In this document: positions 1-7,257 of the stretch, piece by piece
Numbering within the stretch: position 1 is the first letter of the stretch
Layout: every line of letters starts with the position of its first letter
Source of the DNA: Wenyingzhuangia fucanilytica
GTDB lineage: Bacteria; Bacteroidota; Bacteroidia; Flavobacteriales; Flavobacteriaceae
DNA: 64,000 nt
Direction: 5' to 3'
Assembly (NCBI RefSeq): GCF_001697185.1
Contig: NZ_CP014224.1
Span: 1,612,001-1,676,000 of the forward strand
The notes under the pieces: generated by a model
Seen by the model: only the letters and a program-made list of their open reading frames with translations
Told to the model about the DNA's origin: nothing
The model's database searches: none
Program-made: the position numbers and the translations under genes

Positions 1-104
1 TATTCCGAAGCTTTGGGAGGGAAGTAAAGGGTATATTTAGGTGAAATGTAGTTTAGGTATTATAGAGAGTACTATGTAGAATCTTTGAACTCACAGAAAC
101 ATTT

Positions 105-130
105 CAGTTCTCGAATCCGCTCGAACACCC
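105..130. repeat. Single divergent copy of a palindromic intergenic repeat
   Basis: This is a TTCTCGA...CTCGAA element followed by CACCC. It matches the reverse-oriented arms found at 229-246 and 402-419 apart from a few bases in the centre. It stands alone about 30 bp before the first full repeat unit and looks like a decayed member of the same family. Confidence 0.6.
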
Positions 131-152
131 TTTTGTGTTATGTGTTGTAACA

Positions 153-290
153 TTACGGTCTTCGAGCGTAGTCGAGAAGCACAGTATTTAAGTATAAATG
201 AAAATTACTATAACAAGAAAGATTCCTGTTCTCGACTGCGCTCGAACACCACATGAGGTCTCCGCTTAGTACAGGCTGCTCGAACACCCT
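153..290. repeat. Palindromic intergenic repeat unit, copy 1
   Basis: The unit holds two 18-bp arms in opposite orientation (161-178 and 229-246, one mismatch) around a 50-bp spacer, followed by a conserved tail that reads ACAGGCTGCTCGA. The whole unit recurs at 326-456. It could fold into a long cruciform or RNA hairpin. No coding sequence is seen. The GC-rich arms stand out from the AT-rich surroundings. Confidence 0.75.
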
Positions 291-325
291 TTAATATGTT
301 TTTTTAGAAGTTTATTTAATTATAA

Positions 326-456
326 TTACGGTCTTCGAGCGAAGTCGAGAAGCATAATATTTAAGTATAAATAGAAATTACCATAACAAGAAAGATTCCT
401 GTTCTCGACTTCGCTCGAACACCCTGACAAGGTCTAAGCACAGCACAGGCTGCTCG
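326..456. repeat. Palindromic intergenic repeat unit, copy 2
   Basis: This is a direct repeat of the unit at 153-290. Its arms (334-351 and 402-419) form a perfect 18-bp inverted repeat around a 50-bp spacer. Arms, spacer and tail are all conserved between the two copies, so the repeated unit is the whole 130-bp block and not the palindrome alone. Confidence 0.75.
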
Positions 457-470
457 ATATCCTATAAATA

Positions 471-501
471 AAAACCCAGTAAATAAATTTTACTGGGTTT
501 T
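471..501. terminator. Bidirectional-type terminator after yqhD
   Basis: A perfect 13-bp stem (471-483 with 489-501) closes a 5-nt loop, with A-rich and T-rich flanks on the two sides. It lies 28 bp past the stop of the alcohol dehydrogenase gene on the minus strand and fits a rho-independent terminator. Confidence 0.75.
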
Positions 502-528
502 TATTTAGGAACAAATTAATAAGCAATA

Positions 529-1689
529 TTAATAAGACATTGTTACTATTTTTTCAACATCAGAAGGGGTTAAATTTTTATGTTCTCCTAAGCCATTCCA
601 ACCTCTAGCTGTAAATCTTCTTACAATTTCTTGGGCAGTTCCCATATAATCATTGGTGTAATCAGATAATTTGGTATCAATACCTAATTCGTTAAAAAAC
701 ATTTCTGTTTTTACAATTGCGGCTTTGGCTTTTTGGTCTAAAGTACCTTCGGTAATGTTCCATACTCGCTCTGCATATTGGGCTAATTTTTCTTTTTTAG
801 CTTCAAAATTGTATTGGTAGTGACTAGGGAGAATAACTGCTAAAGTTCTAGCATGGTCTATACCATATAAAGCTGTTAATTCATGTCCAATAGCATGTAT
901 AGACCAATCTGTTGGAACTCCTTTTTGAATCAATCCATTTAAGGCCATGGTACAACTCCACATAAAATCTGAAGCTGCTTTATAATCCGTAGGATCTTTA
1001 ATGATTGTTGGAGCAATTTCAATCAATGTTTGTAAAATTCCTTCAGCAATTCTATCTTGTAACCGTGCATCAATAGGGTAGGTCATGTATTGTTCTAACA
1101 CATGTGTAAAAGCATCGGTAATTCCATTGGCCAATTGTCTTTTAGGGATGGATTGAATTACTGTAGGATCTAAAACTGAAAATTGAGGAAACAAACCAGG
1201 CCCTCCCATACCTAGTTTTTCTTTGGTTTCTGCTCTAGTAATTACTGCACCAGAATTCATTTCAGATCCTGTTGCGGGTAAGGTTAATACCGTTCCAAAA
1301 GGCATTCCTTTGGATGTTCTTATATTTTGAGTTAAAATATCCCAAGGAGTATCTCCTTTAAACAAAGCTGCAGAAGATAGAAATTTAGTTCCATCAATAA
1401 CAGAACCACCACCTACAGCTAATAAAAAAGTGATATTTTGTTCTTTAATAATAGTTAAAGCCTCCATTAAAACAGCGTATTCTGGATTGGCAGGAATACC
1501 TCCAAACTCTACTACTTCAAAACCTTCTAAAGCAGCTATTACTTTTTCGTAAATGCCGTTTTTCTTGATACTACCACCACCATAAAGCAACAATACTTTT
1601 GCCTTGTTTGGCATTTCTTTACTAATGTTTTCTATTTGATTTTTACCAAATAATATTTTAGTAGGGTTCATATATTCAAAGTTGTTCAT
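529..1689 (-). CDS. yqhD: NADPH-dependent aldehyde reductase / iron-type alcohol dehydrogenase, YqhD-like
   Basis: This is a 386-residue group III alcohol dehydrogenase that lines up with E. coli YqhD (387 aa) over its whole length. The sequence shows GGGS at 37-40, the nucleotide-binding GGGSVIDGTKF at 93-103, TGSEMN at 140-145, and the four predicted metal ligands D192, H196, H265 and H279, each two positions before the YqhD ligands. Members reduce short-chain and lipid-peroxidation aldehydes with NADPH in the cytoplasm. It is the last gene of a TetR-nitroreductase-yqhD operon (44-bp gap), which supports an electrophile-detoxification role. The family call is firm. The physiological aldehyde is unknown. 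Confidence 0.93.
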   Translation of the reverse strand: MNNFEYMNPTKILFGKNQIENISKEMPNKAKVLLLYGGGSIKKNGIYEKVIAALEGFEVVEFGGIPANPEYAVLMEALTIIKEQNITFLLAVGGGSVIDGTKFLSSAALFKGDTPWDILTQNIRTSKGMPFGTVLTLPATGSEMNSGAVITRAETKEKLGMGGPGLFPQFSVLDPTVIQSIPKRQLANGITDAFTHVLEQYMTYPIDARLQDRIAEGILQTLIEIAPTIIKDPTDYKAASDFMWSCTMALNGLIQKGVPTDWSIHAIGHELTALYGIDHARTLAVILPSHYQYNFEAKKEKLAQYAERVWNITEGTLDQKAKAAIVKTEMFFNELGIDTKLSDYTNDYMGTAQEIVRRFTARGWNGLGEHKNLTPSDVEKIVTMSY

Positions 1690-1733
1690 ATGCTATTTTT
1701 TAAGGGGTTTATTAAATGATGAATTGTATAAAA

Positions 1734-2366
1734 CTACTCAATTACAGTAACCAAATCATCAGTGCTTTTTCTTACTTTTACTAAAGGAGCTAACCAATCA
1801 TTCTCCGCATCACGATATCCGATAGGCAACAAAATAGCACTTCTAAGTCCTTTTGCTCTTAGTCCTAAAATTTCATCAACAGCATCGGCATCAAAACCTT
1901 CCATTGGTGTTGCATCAACTCCTTCATAAGCCGCAGCTGCAATTGCCAACCCAAATGCAATATAGGCTTGCTTGGCAGCATGTGTAAAGTTTACTTCTGC
2001 ATCTTTTTGAGGATATGCGCTCAATAACATTTGTCTGTAGTTTTCCCAACCTTCGTTTTTAAAACCTCGTATCTCGTTGGTTAAATCAAACATATAATTG
2101 ATTCTTTCTTCTGTATAGGTATCCCATGCAGCAAATACTAATAAATGAGAACAATCTGTTACTACTGATTGATTCCATGCTACAGGTTTTATTTTTTCTT
2201 TAATTTCTTGATTTTTAACCACTAATATTTCAAAAGGTTGTAAACCACTTGAGGTAGGAGCTAATCTTGCAGCTTCTAAAATATGATCTATTTTTTCTTG
2301 AGGTACTACTTTACCATTCATGGCTTTAGCTGCATATCTCCAATTTAACTTGTCTAATAATTCCAT
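1734..2366 (-). CDS. NfsB-type NAD(P)H-dependent nitroreductase
   Basis: This 210-residue protein belongs to the FMN-dependent nitroreductase family, close in length and order of motifs to E. coli NfsB (217 aa). Visible signatures are the N-terminal RYAAKAM region (the usual R-S/R-R-x-x FMN-phosphate segment), LAPTSSGLQPFEILVV at about 36-51, and the C-terminal stretch ending PLVKVRKS. Such enzymes reduce nitroaromatics, quinones and related electrophiles. The gene starts 12 bp after the TetR gene and is followed by yqhD, so the three are probably co-transcribed and induced by a reactive electrophile. The substrate cannot be inferred from the sequence. Confidence 0.88.
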   Translation of the reverse strand: MELLDKLNWRYAAKAMNGKVVPQEKIDHILEAARLAPTSSGLQPFEILVVKNQEIKEKIKPVAWNQSVVTDCSHLLVFAAWDTYTEERINYMFDLTNEIRGFKNEGWENYRQMLLSAYPQKDAEVNFTHAAKQAYIAFGLAIAAAAYEGVDATPMEGFDADAVDEILGLRAKGLRSAILLPIGYRDAENDWLAPLVKVRKSTDDLVTVIE

Positions 2367-2378
2367 TCTAATTTATTT

Positions 2379-2957
2379 TTATTTTTTAATACTGTCCCAA
2401 GCCATTACATATGCGTTTTGTATTTGTTCTTGGGTAATTTTTATTTCGTTTTTACATTGAGCATTCATTAAAAAGGCTAACGGATATATGGTATAAGCAT
2501 ATAACAAATAATGAGAGCCTTTTTTAATAATTCCTTCTTTTTGACCTCTATCCCATAAATCGAGTAGGGGTTGTAAATGTTTTATTCCTTCGTTTCTGCT
2601 TTCTTCATCTATCATAGGCGTATTATCACACTGACTTAAAAATCTAGCTTCTTCTACTTCCTTTAATTTAAAATCTGCAATTTGTTTCCAAATCACTTCA
2701 AAGCCTCTTTTAACAGACATTTTCTCATCATAGTTCTGAAAAGCATAATTTGTAAAAGCAACTTTAACCTCTAAGTAGACCTTATTAATTAAATCTTGTT
2801 TGTTTTCAAAATACAGGTATATAGTTCCTGGGGACACACCCGCCATTTTGGCTATTTTAGACATTGGAGTAGCATGAAATCCATTGTTGTTTACCAAATG
2901 AATAGTTGCTTGTACCAATGCATTTCTTTTAATTTCACTCTTAGTTAAACCTTCCAT
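2379..2957 (-). CDS. TetR/AcrR-family transcriptional regulator
   Basis: With the start chosen here the protein has 192 residues. The N-terminal helix-turn-helix is clear (SKIAKMAGVSPGTIYLYF, followed by ENKQDLI), and the rest is the variable ligand-binding part. A longer frame begins at the ATG at 3005, adding 16 residues. I prefer the ATG at 2957 because the longer N-terminus is atypical for TetR proteins, and because a palindrome (2989-3002) and a TAnnTTTG box lie between the two candidate starts. As first gene of an operon with a nitroreductase and YqhD, it most likely represses its own operon until it binds an electrophile-derived ligand. Confidence 0.85.
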   Translation of the reverse strand: MEGLTKSEIKRNALVQATIHLVNNNGFHATPMSKIAKMAGVSPGTIYLYFENKQDLINKVYLEVKVAFTNYAFQNYDEKMSVKRGFEVIWKQIADFKLKEVEEARFLSQCDNTPMIDEESRNEGIKHLQPLLDLWDRGQKEGIIKKGSHYLLYAYTIYPLAFLMNAQCKNEIKITQEQIQNAYVMAWDSIKK

Positions 2958-2975
2958 ATCTCTAAACTTGATGTT

Positions 2976-3002
2976 CAAAGGTAATAAAAATGAACGTTCA
3001 TT
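2976..3002 (-). promoter_or_regulatory. Promoter -7 box with adjoining TetR-type palindromic operator
   Basis: On the minus strand TACCTTTG (2983-2976) matches the Bacteroidota TAnnTTTG element. A perfect 14-bp palindrome, AATGAACGTTCATT (2989-3002), lies 5 bp upstream of it, where a bound repressor would block the polymerase. No good TTG at -33 is visible. The position fits autoregulation by the TetR protein. Binding itself is inferred. Confidence 0.5.
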
Positions 3003-3238
3003 CATTTTTATTACCTGTTTTTAAGTAATTTCTTAAAGTATGTTAATTAAAACAAAGCTAAAACACCAATAAATAAAGGTTTTATAGAGGGAAATATGTA
3101 AATATTAATTTTTTGAAAAAAAATAAAAAAAAGTAAAATCCAATTAAACTATATTTATGACAATCAGTCTTATGATAGTTCATAAGTAAAATAAAGAACG
3201 ATTAACGAATAAAATAACAACAATTAACATTAAAAAAA

Positions 3239-3574
3239 ATGAAAACATTAAAATTAGCTTTCGCTGTAGTTGCAATGGTTGCCTCAGTAAGTACTTTTGC
3301 TCAAGAAGAGAAAAAACAAAAACCATCTCCTGAAAAAGCATTTAAAAGATTTGATGCTAACGAAGATGGTAAAATTACCAAAGACGAATTAGAGGGTAAA
3401 AAAATCTTAAACAGATTTGATAAACTAGATAAGGATTCTGATGGTTCTATTTCTTTAGAAGAGTTTACAGCTGCAATGTCTAAAGGAAAGGGTAAAGGAA
3501 AAGGAGATAAGCCTAAAAAAGTAAAAGAACAACATTCTGATGACATGGATGATAATGATGGAGGAGAAGAATAG
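3239..3574 (+). CDS. Secreted EF-hand calcium-binding protein
   Basis: This is a 111-residue protein with a signal peptide (residues 1-21, ending TFA before QEE) and two EF-hand loops, D39-E50 (DANEDGKITKDE) and D64-E75 (DKDSDGSISLEE). Both have acidic residues at positions 1, 3, 5 and 12 and Gly at position 6, so both should bind calcium. A Lys/Gly-rich stretch (82-94) and an acidic tail follow. Small periplasmic or secreted proteins of this kind are common in flavobacteria, but their function is unknown. It is monocistronic, with the terminator at 3601-3630 just downstream. Confidence 0.85.
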   Translation: MKTLKLAFAVVAMVASVSTFAQEEKKQKPSPEKAFKRFDANEDGKITKDELEGKKILNRFDKLDKDSDGSISLEEFTAAMSKGKGKGKGDKPKKVKEQHSDDMDDNDGGEE

Positions 3575-3600
3575 TATTCAATCCATATAAGATAAACACT

Positions 3601-3630
3601 AAAGGCACCTACAATTTGTAGGTGCTTTTT
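3601..3630. terminator. Bidirectional terminator between the EF-hand gene and the HAD phosphatase gene
   Basis: The inverted repeat AAAGGCACCTACAA / TTGTAGGTGCTTTT has A/T runs on both sides. It lies 27 bp past the EF-hand stop and directly abuts the stop of the converging phosphatase gene, so it can serve both strands. Confidence 0.75.
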
Positions 3631-4278
3631 TTATAGTGTGTCTAAAAATTCTTTTACCTTAAATAAGGAGTCACATTTTTGATTTGCAATAGAAAAAGAT
3701 GGGTTATCTAAGTTTGATGTTAAAACAATGGTATAAGCCATTGATGCTTTTGCGGCAATCATACCCGTAACAGAGTCTTCTAAAATAATACAATTATTAG
3801 GGGTGGCATTTAATTTGTTCATTGCTGTTAAATAGACCGCTGGATTTGGTTTTCCATAAATTTCATCATCGGCACTACAAATAACATCAAAATATTTTTT
3901 CACGTTTAATTTATGTAGAACAGCATCAATAATTTTCCAACTAGACGATGTAGCTAACCCTATGTTATAATTTTCTTTTTTTAAATATTTTAGCAAATCA
4001 ACTAGTCCTTTCATTGCTTGTCCATTGTCCAAAATATTATAAACCACTTGATCTAAAATATGATCTGCTAATTTATTAGGTGGAATCTCTATACTAAATA
4101 AATCACACCATGTTTCTGCTAGCAAATCTATTCTTTTCCCCATGGTTGTTTCCTCACAATCTTTAGCGGTAATGCTTACTCCTAGTTTGGCTAAAACATT
4201 TATTTGTGCTTGTTGCCAAAAGGGTTCAGAGTCAATCATAACGCCATCCATATCAAAAATAAAGGTGTTGTATTTCAT
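3631..4278 (-). CDS. HAD-family hexitol/sugar phosphatase, HxpB (YniC)-like
   Basis: This 215-residue HAD hydrolase begins FIFDMDGVMIDSEPFW, which gives the nucleophile D9 and the acid/base D11, a pattern shared with E. coli HxpB (hexitol phosphatase B). Motif II is in LATSSS, motif III is the Lys of YGKPNP, and motif IV is ILEDS with the metal-binding acids. The alpha-helical C1 cap is the beta-phosphoglucomutase type. HxpB acts on sorbitol-6-P, mannitol-1-P and 2-deoxyglucose-6-P. The gene follows the Nudix regulator by 5 bp and lies opposite a hexitol uptake operon, which supports a sugar-alcohol phosphate as substrate. A beta-phosphoglucomutase is possible but less likely. Confidence 0.8.
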   Translation of the reverse strand: MKYNTFIFDMDGVMIDSEPFWQQAQINVLAKLGVSITAKDCEETTMGKRIDLLAETWCDLFSIEIPPNKLADHILDQVVYNILDNGQAMKGLVDLLKYLKKENYNIGLATSSSWKIIDAVLHKLNVKKYFDVICSADDEIYGKPNPAVYLTAMNKLNATPNNCIILEDSVTGMIAAKASMAYTIVLTSNLDNPSFSIANQKCDSLFKVKEFLDTL

Positions 4279-4283
4279 GTAGC

Positions 4284-5021
4284 TTAAATATTGATTAAGT
4301 AATTTTTTTGATAAACCTTATCGTATACATCTTTACTAAACATGTACAATTGAGATGGTTTTTTAGAAACTCCTACTTTTTTCTCGTCTAAAGGAATAAT
4401 GTATTTTTTATGAATAAGTTTTCTTCTAAAATTTCTATTATCAATCTCTATATTTAGAATGGATTCGTATACCTCTTGAACTTCATTAATTGTAAATTTA
4501 TCTGGCAATAATTCAAAAATAATAGGTTCTGCTAAACATTTAATTTTTAAATCTTCGTAAGCTTCTAATATGATTTTTTCATGATCAAAACCTAGTTTAG
4601 GTAATGATGTAATAGGGAACCATTTGGCCTCATGTTTTGTATTTTTTAAATCAACATCCTCTGTTTTTATTAAAAAATAATACGCTACTGTTACAGTTCT
4701 AAAATTAAAGTTTTCACTTTTTATCCATTCTAAATCTTTTTCACCTCTCAATCTGTTTGGGTCACCAAAAGCTTTAAATTGTTTTTTATAAGTATTTGTT
4801 AAACCTGTTAATTCTTTAAGAACCCTTGTAGCTGCATCATCTAAAGTTTCGTGTTCATATATATGGTACCCCGTTAATACATAATCGTCTACCAATACTT
4901 CATTTTTATCTTCTGACTCTAAATATCTATTAATTAATAATAGGTTAAGAGATTTTGTAAGAGTGTCATATCCAAAAACCACACAGTCTACAGAAATACT
5001 TTGATTTTTTATCAATTCCAT
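4284..5021 (-). CDS. NrtR/AraR-like transcriptional regulator with degenerate Nudix domain
   Basis: This 245-residue protein has an N-terminal Nudix fold (about 8-150) and a C-terminal winged helix (about 165-245), the layout of NrtR and of the Bacteroidota arabinose regulator AraR. The Nudix box (G51 to G73) keeps E58, R66 and E70. However, V67 replaces the first Glu after Arg and L71 replaces a second metal-binding Glu, so catalysis is unlikely and the domain probably senses a sugar metabolite. It is divergent from the hexitol transport operon and co-directional with the phosphatase, which makes those genes its likely targets. A TAnnTTTG-type box on the minus strand (5117-5124) may be its promoter. 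Confidence 0.82.
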   Translation of the reverse strand: MELIKNQSISVDCVVFGYDTLTKSLNLLLINRYLESEDKNEVLVDDYVLTGYHIYEHETLDDAATRVLKELTGLTNTYKKQFKAFGDPNRLRGEKDLEWIKSENFNFRTVTVAYYFLIKTEDVDLKNTKHEAKWFPITSLPKLGFDHEKIILEAYEDLKIKCLAEPIIFELLPDKFTINEVQEVYESILNIEIDNRNFRRKLIHKKYIIPLDEKKVGVSKKPSQLYMFSKDVYDKVYQKNYLINI

Positions 5022-5208
5022 GATTTATAATAATTAAGTTATTCATTAATTCTGTCTAATACATAATAAACGTTAAAAATACATTAATATTTAAAAAACA
5101 GCAATTATCACTTAAACAAATATAGTATTATCTATTTAATTATTCCTTATAAAAACCCTTATTTTTATTGGTTTTCCGTAATTTTTATGCTAAAAATTTA
5201 AAATTTAC

Positions 5209-5240
5209 TTGTTTTTTACTTTTAAATTTACATACATTTG
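5209..5240 (+). promoter_or_regulatory. Bacteroidota-type promoter of the hexitol uptake operon
   Basis: TTG (5209-5211) and TACATTTG (5233-5240, an exact TAnnTTTG) are separated by 21 bp. They lie 52 bp upstream of the beta-barrel gene. The spacing is within the range known for flavobacterial promoters. The -7 box is embedded in a TTTACA...TGTAAA symmetry. Confidence 0.6.
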
Positions 5241-5246
5241 TAAAAC

Positions 5247-5265
5247 AAACGTCATTATTACGTTT
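5247..5265. promoter_or_regulatory. Inverted repeat downstream of the promoter, candidate operator
   Basis: The two half sites AAACGT and ACGTTT are separated by 7 bp. They sit immediately after the predicted -7 box, about where transcription would start. A regulator bound here would block the hexitol operon. The Nudix-type regulator encoded next door is the obvious candidate, by inference. Confidence 0.4.
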
Positions 5266-5291
5266 ATTGAAAAAACAACTAATTCTTTAAG

Positions 5292-6134
5292 ATGATGATC
5301 AATTATATTTCTAAATTAAAAACTATTGATAACAAAAAGGCTAGTATTTTAAGAATGTTAACTTTATTTATAACTGTATTAAATATACAAGCACAATCTA
5401 AAGAAGAAAACTACAAGGCTTTTACAGCTGGATTACATATAAAAAACATGCATTTATGGCATGGGTTTGTAGTGCATCCTGGAGCCATGATTGCTACCAA
5501 TTTAGAATTTAACTCTAAAGACAAAAAATTAAATTTTGGGGTTTGGGGAGGTGCTAGTTTTTCAGGAGTTGATGTAACCAATAATACTACAGGAGAAAAT
5601 ACAAACTCTTATTATAAGGAATTTTCAATTTATACATCTTATAAGTTTACAGATAAGTTTTTTGTAGAGGCCGTATCTCACAACAACTATACAGGCGTTG
5701 AAGAAAGAGGTGATAACCTACATTATTGGAGTTACGATGTTACTCAGGGATATAATTTTGTTGATGTTAATTTGGGATATAAAATTACACCAAATACACT
5801 ACTGTACTTAGCGACTATTATTGGTGGAGGTTCTGGTGATTATCAAATACAAGATGATGGCTCTAGAAAAAACTCATGGACTCATTACTTTGAAGTAAAA
5901 AGTAAAGTATGGGAACAAGGAAATACTAATCTATCTCTGTTTGCAGGTGGCGCATGGTCTTTTTTAACAGACAAAACTTTTTACACCAATAACAAAGGGA
6001 ACATTATAAATGTTGGAGCAACATTAGGGAAAAAAATAAATATAGGAACCTATAAACTACCTGTTGAAGTAACAGCTATGTGGAATCCAGAACAAGAAAA
6101 AACAGTTCTTCAGGTTGATTTAACTATCTTTTAG
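5292..6134 (+). CDS. Outer-membrane beta-barrel protein of a hexitol uptake operon
   Basis: This is a 280-residue protein that I do not recognise as a named family. The N-terminus has a hydrophobic segment followed by IQAQ, consistent with a signal peptide cut near residue 35. The start could instead be M22. The rest alternates short amphipathic strands rich in Tyr, Trp and Gly, and the chain ends in a Phe (VLQVDLTIF), as outer-membrane barrels do. It is the first gene of a transcription unit with an ABC sugar importer and mannitol dehydrogenase (37-bp gap), so a channel for the sugar alcohol across the outer membrane is a reasonable inference. No TonB-dependent receptor is present in this unit. 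Confidence 0.65.
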   Translation: MMINYISKLKTIDNKKASILRMLTLFITVLNIQAQSKEENYKAFTAGLHIKNMHLWHGFVVHPGAMIATNLEFNSKDKKLNFGVWGGASFSGVDVTNNTTGENTNSYYKEFSIYTSYKFTDKFFVEAVSHNNYTGVEERGDNLHYWSYDVTQGYNFVDVNLGYKITPNTLLYLATIIGGGSGDYQIQDDGSRKNSWTHYFEVKSKVWEQGNTNLSLFAGGAWSFLTDKTFYTNNKGNIINVGATLGKKINIGTYKLPVEVTAMWNPEQEKTVLQVDLTIF

Positions 6135-6171
6135 AATAAAACAAAACTCAATATATAAAAACGATAAAATC

Positions 6172-7239
6172 ATGAAAAAAATAACCACAAAAAGTGCTTT
6201 TAAGCGATTATTAAAACCATTAATATTAGGAGTTTTATTAATCGGATTGGCAAGTTGTGCCGAAAAAATTAACAAAGAAAAATCTTCTGACACTCAAAAT
6301 GAAAAAGTTTCTGGAGAAATATTTAAAAGCGATATAGATCTTAAAGGTAAAACGATAGGATATTGTACGCCAACATTAAACGCACCATACTATCAAGCTT
6401 TATTACAAAGTATTAAAGCTACTACAGAAAAAAATGGTATGACTTTTTTGTCTGCTGATGGTCAAGATGATATTAATAAACAAATTGCAGCTGTGGAAGA
6501 TTTAATCACTAAAGGTGTTGATGCTTTATTATTAAATCCAAAAGATCCCGAAGCTTTGGTTGGTGTTACAAAAATGGCTAAAAAAGCAGGGGTTCCAGTT
6601 TTTATTATAGATAGTTCTATCAACCCTTCAGCAGAATATATAACTACCATTCAATCAAATAACTTAGCTAACGGAGCATTAGCAGGAGAGTGGTTGGCAA
6701 AAAAGTATGGAAAAAATGATATGAACATTGCTTTGTTAAGCGGTAATGCCGGAAACCCTGTAGGTAGAACTCGTAAACAAGGATTATTACAAGGAATTAC
6801 AGAAGAACAATTACGCAGCTTAGGTTACATTAATTTAAATGTAAAAACACAAGCTTATACAGATTGGTCTTATGCAGGTGGACTTAAAGCAATGGAAGAT
6901 ATTTTAGTAGCTTTTCCAGAAGTAAATGTAGTTATAACAGAATCTGATGTATGTGTATTAGGTGCCATAACAGCTATTAAACAAGCTGGAAAAACAGATG
7001 ATATTTTAATAGTTGCTGCTGCAGATGGACAAAAAGAAGCTATAAAATATATAATGGATACTGATTTTTATGGTTGTACAGCAATGAATAGCCCAGTACA
7101 AATAGGAATAAATGCTGTTAAATATGCTGTAGAATATATGAATGGTAAAAGGGATTTCTCTAAAACATCTTTTACAGAGCCATTGTTAATCACTAAAGAA
7201 AACGCAGCAAAATATTACAATCCTAAAGCAATATTTTAA
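6172..7239 (+). CDS. Sugar/polyol ABC transporter substrate-binding lipoprotein (RbsB type)
   Basis: This 355-residue protein has a lipoprotein signal peptide (LIGLASC, lipidated C29). It is followed by a type I periplasmic-binding fold (about 55-350) with typical segments such as KTIGYCTPTLNAPYYQAL and GVDALLLNPKDPEAL. It resembles the ribose/xylose/galactitol-binding group. It should capture the substrate in the periplasm and deliver it to the permease encoded two genes on. The operon order (binding protein, ATPase, permease, mannitol dehydrogenase, fructokinase) points to mannitol or a similar hexitol. Specificity is inferred from context and not from binding-site residues. Confidence 0.87.
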   Translation: MKKITTKSAFKRLLKPLILGVLLIGLASCAEKINKEKSSDTQNEKVSGEIFKSDIDLKGKTIGYCTPTLNAPYYQALLQSIKATTEKNGMTFLSADGQDDINKQIAAVEDLITKGVDALLLNPKDPEALVGVTKMAKKAGVPVFIIDSSINPSAEYITTIQSNNLANGALAGEWLAKKYGKNDMNIALLSGNAGNPVGRTRKQGLLQGITEEQLRSLGYINLNVKTQAYTDWSYAGGLKAMEDILVAFPEVNVVITESDVCVLGAITAIKQAGKTDDILIVAAADGQKEAIKYIMDTDFYGCTAMNSPVQIGINAVKYAVEYMNGKRDFSKTSFTEPLLITKENAAKYYNPKAIF

Positions 7240-7257
7240 CCTTAAAACTTATTTGAT

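Noticed and set aside
105-130. T-loop-like GTTCTCGAATCC suggesting a tRNA
   Set aside because: No acceptor, D or anticodon stems can be drawn around it. It belongs to the palindromic repeat family that recurs at 229-246 and 402-419.
1-460. CRISPR array
   Set aside because: The repeats are few, palindromic and paired in opposite orientation, and the spacer is itself conserved between copies. No cas genes are near.
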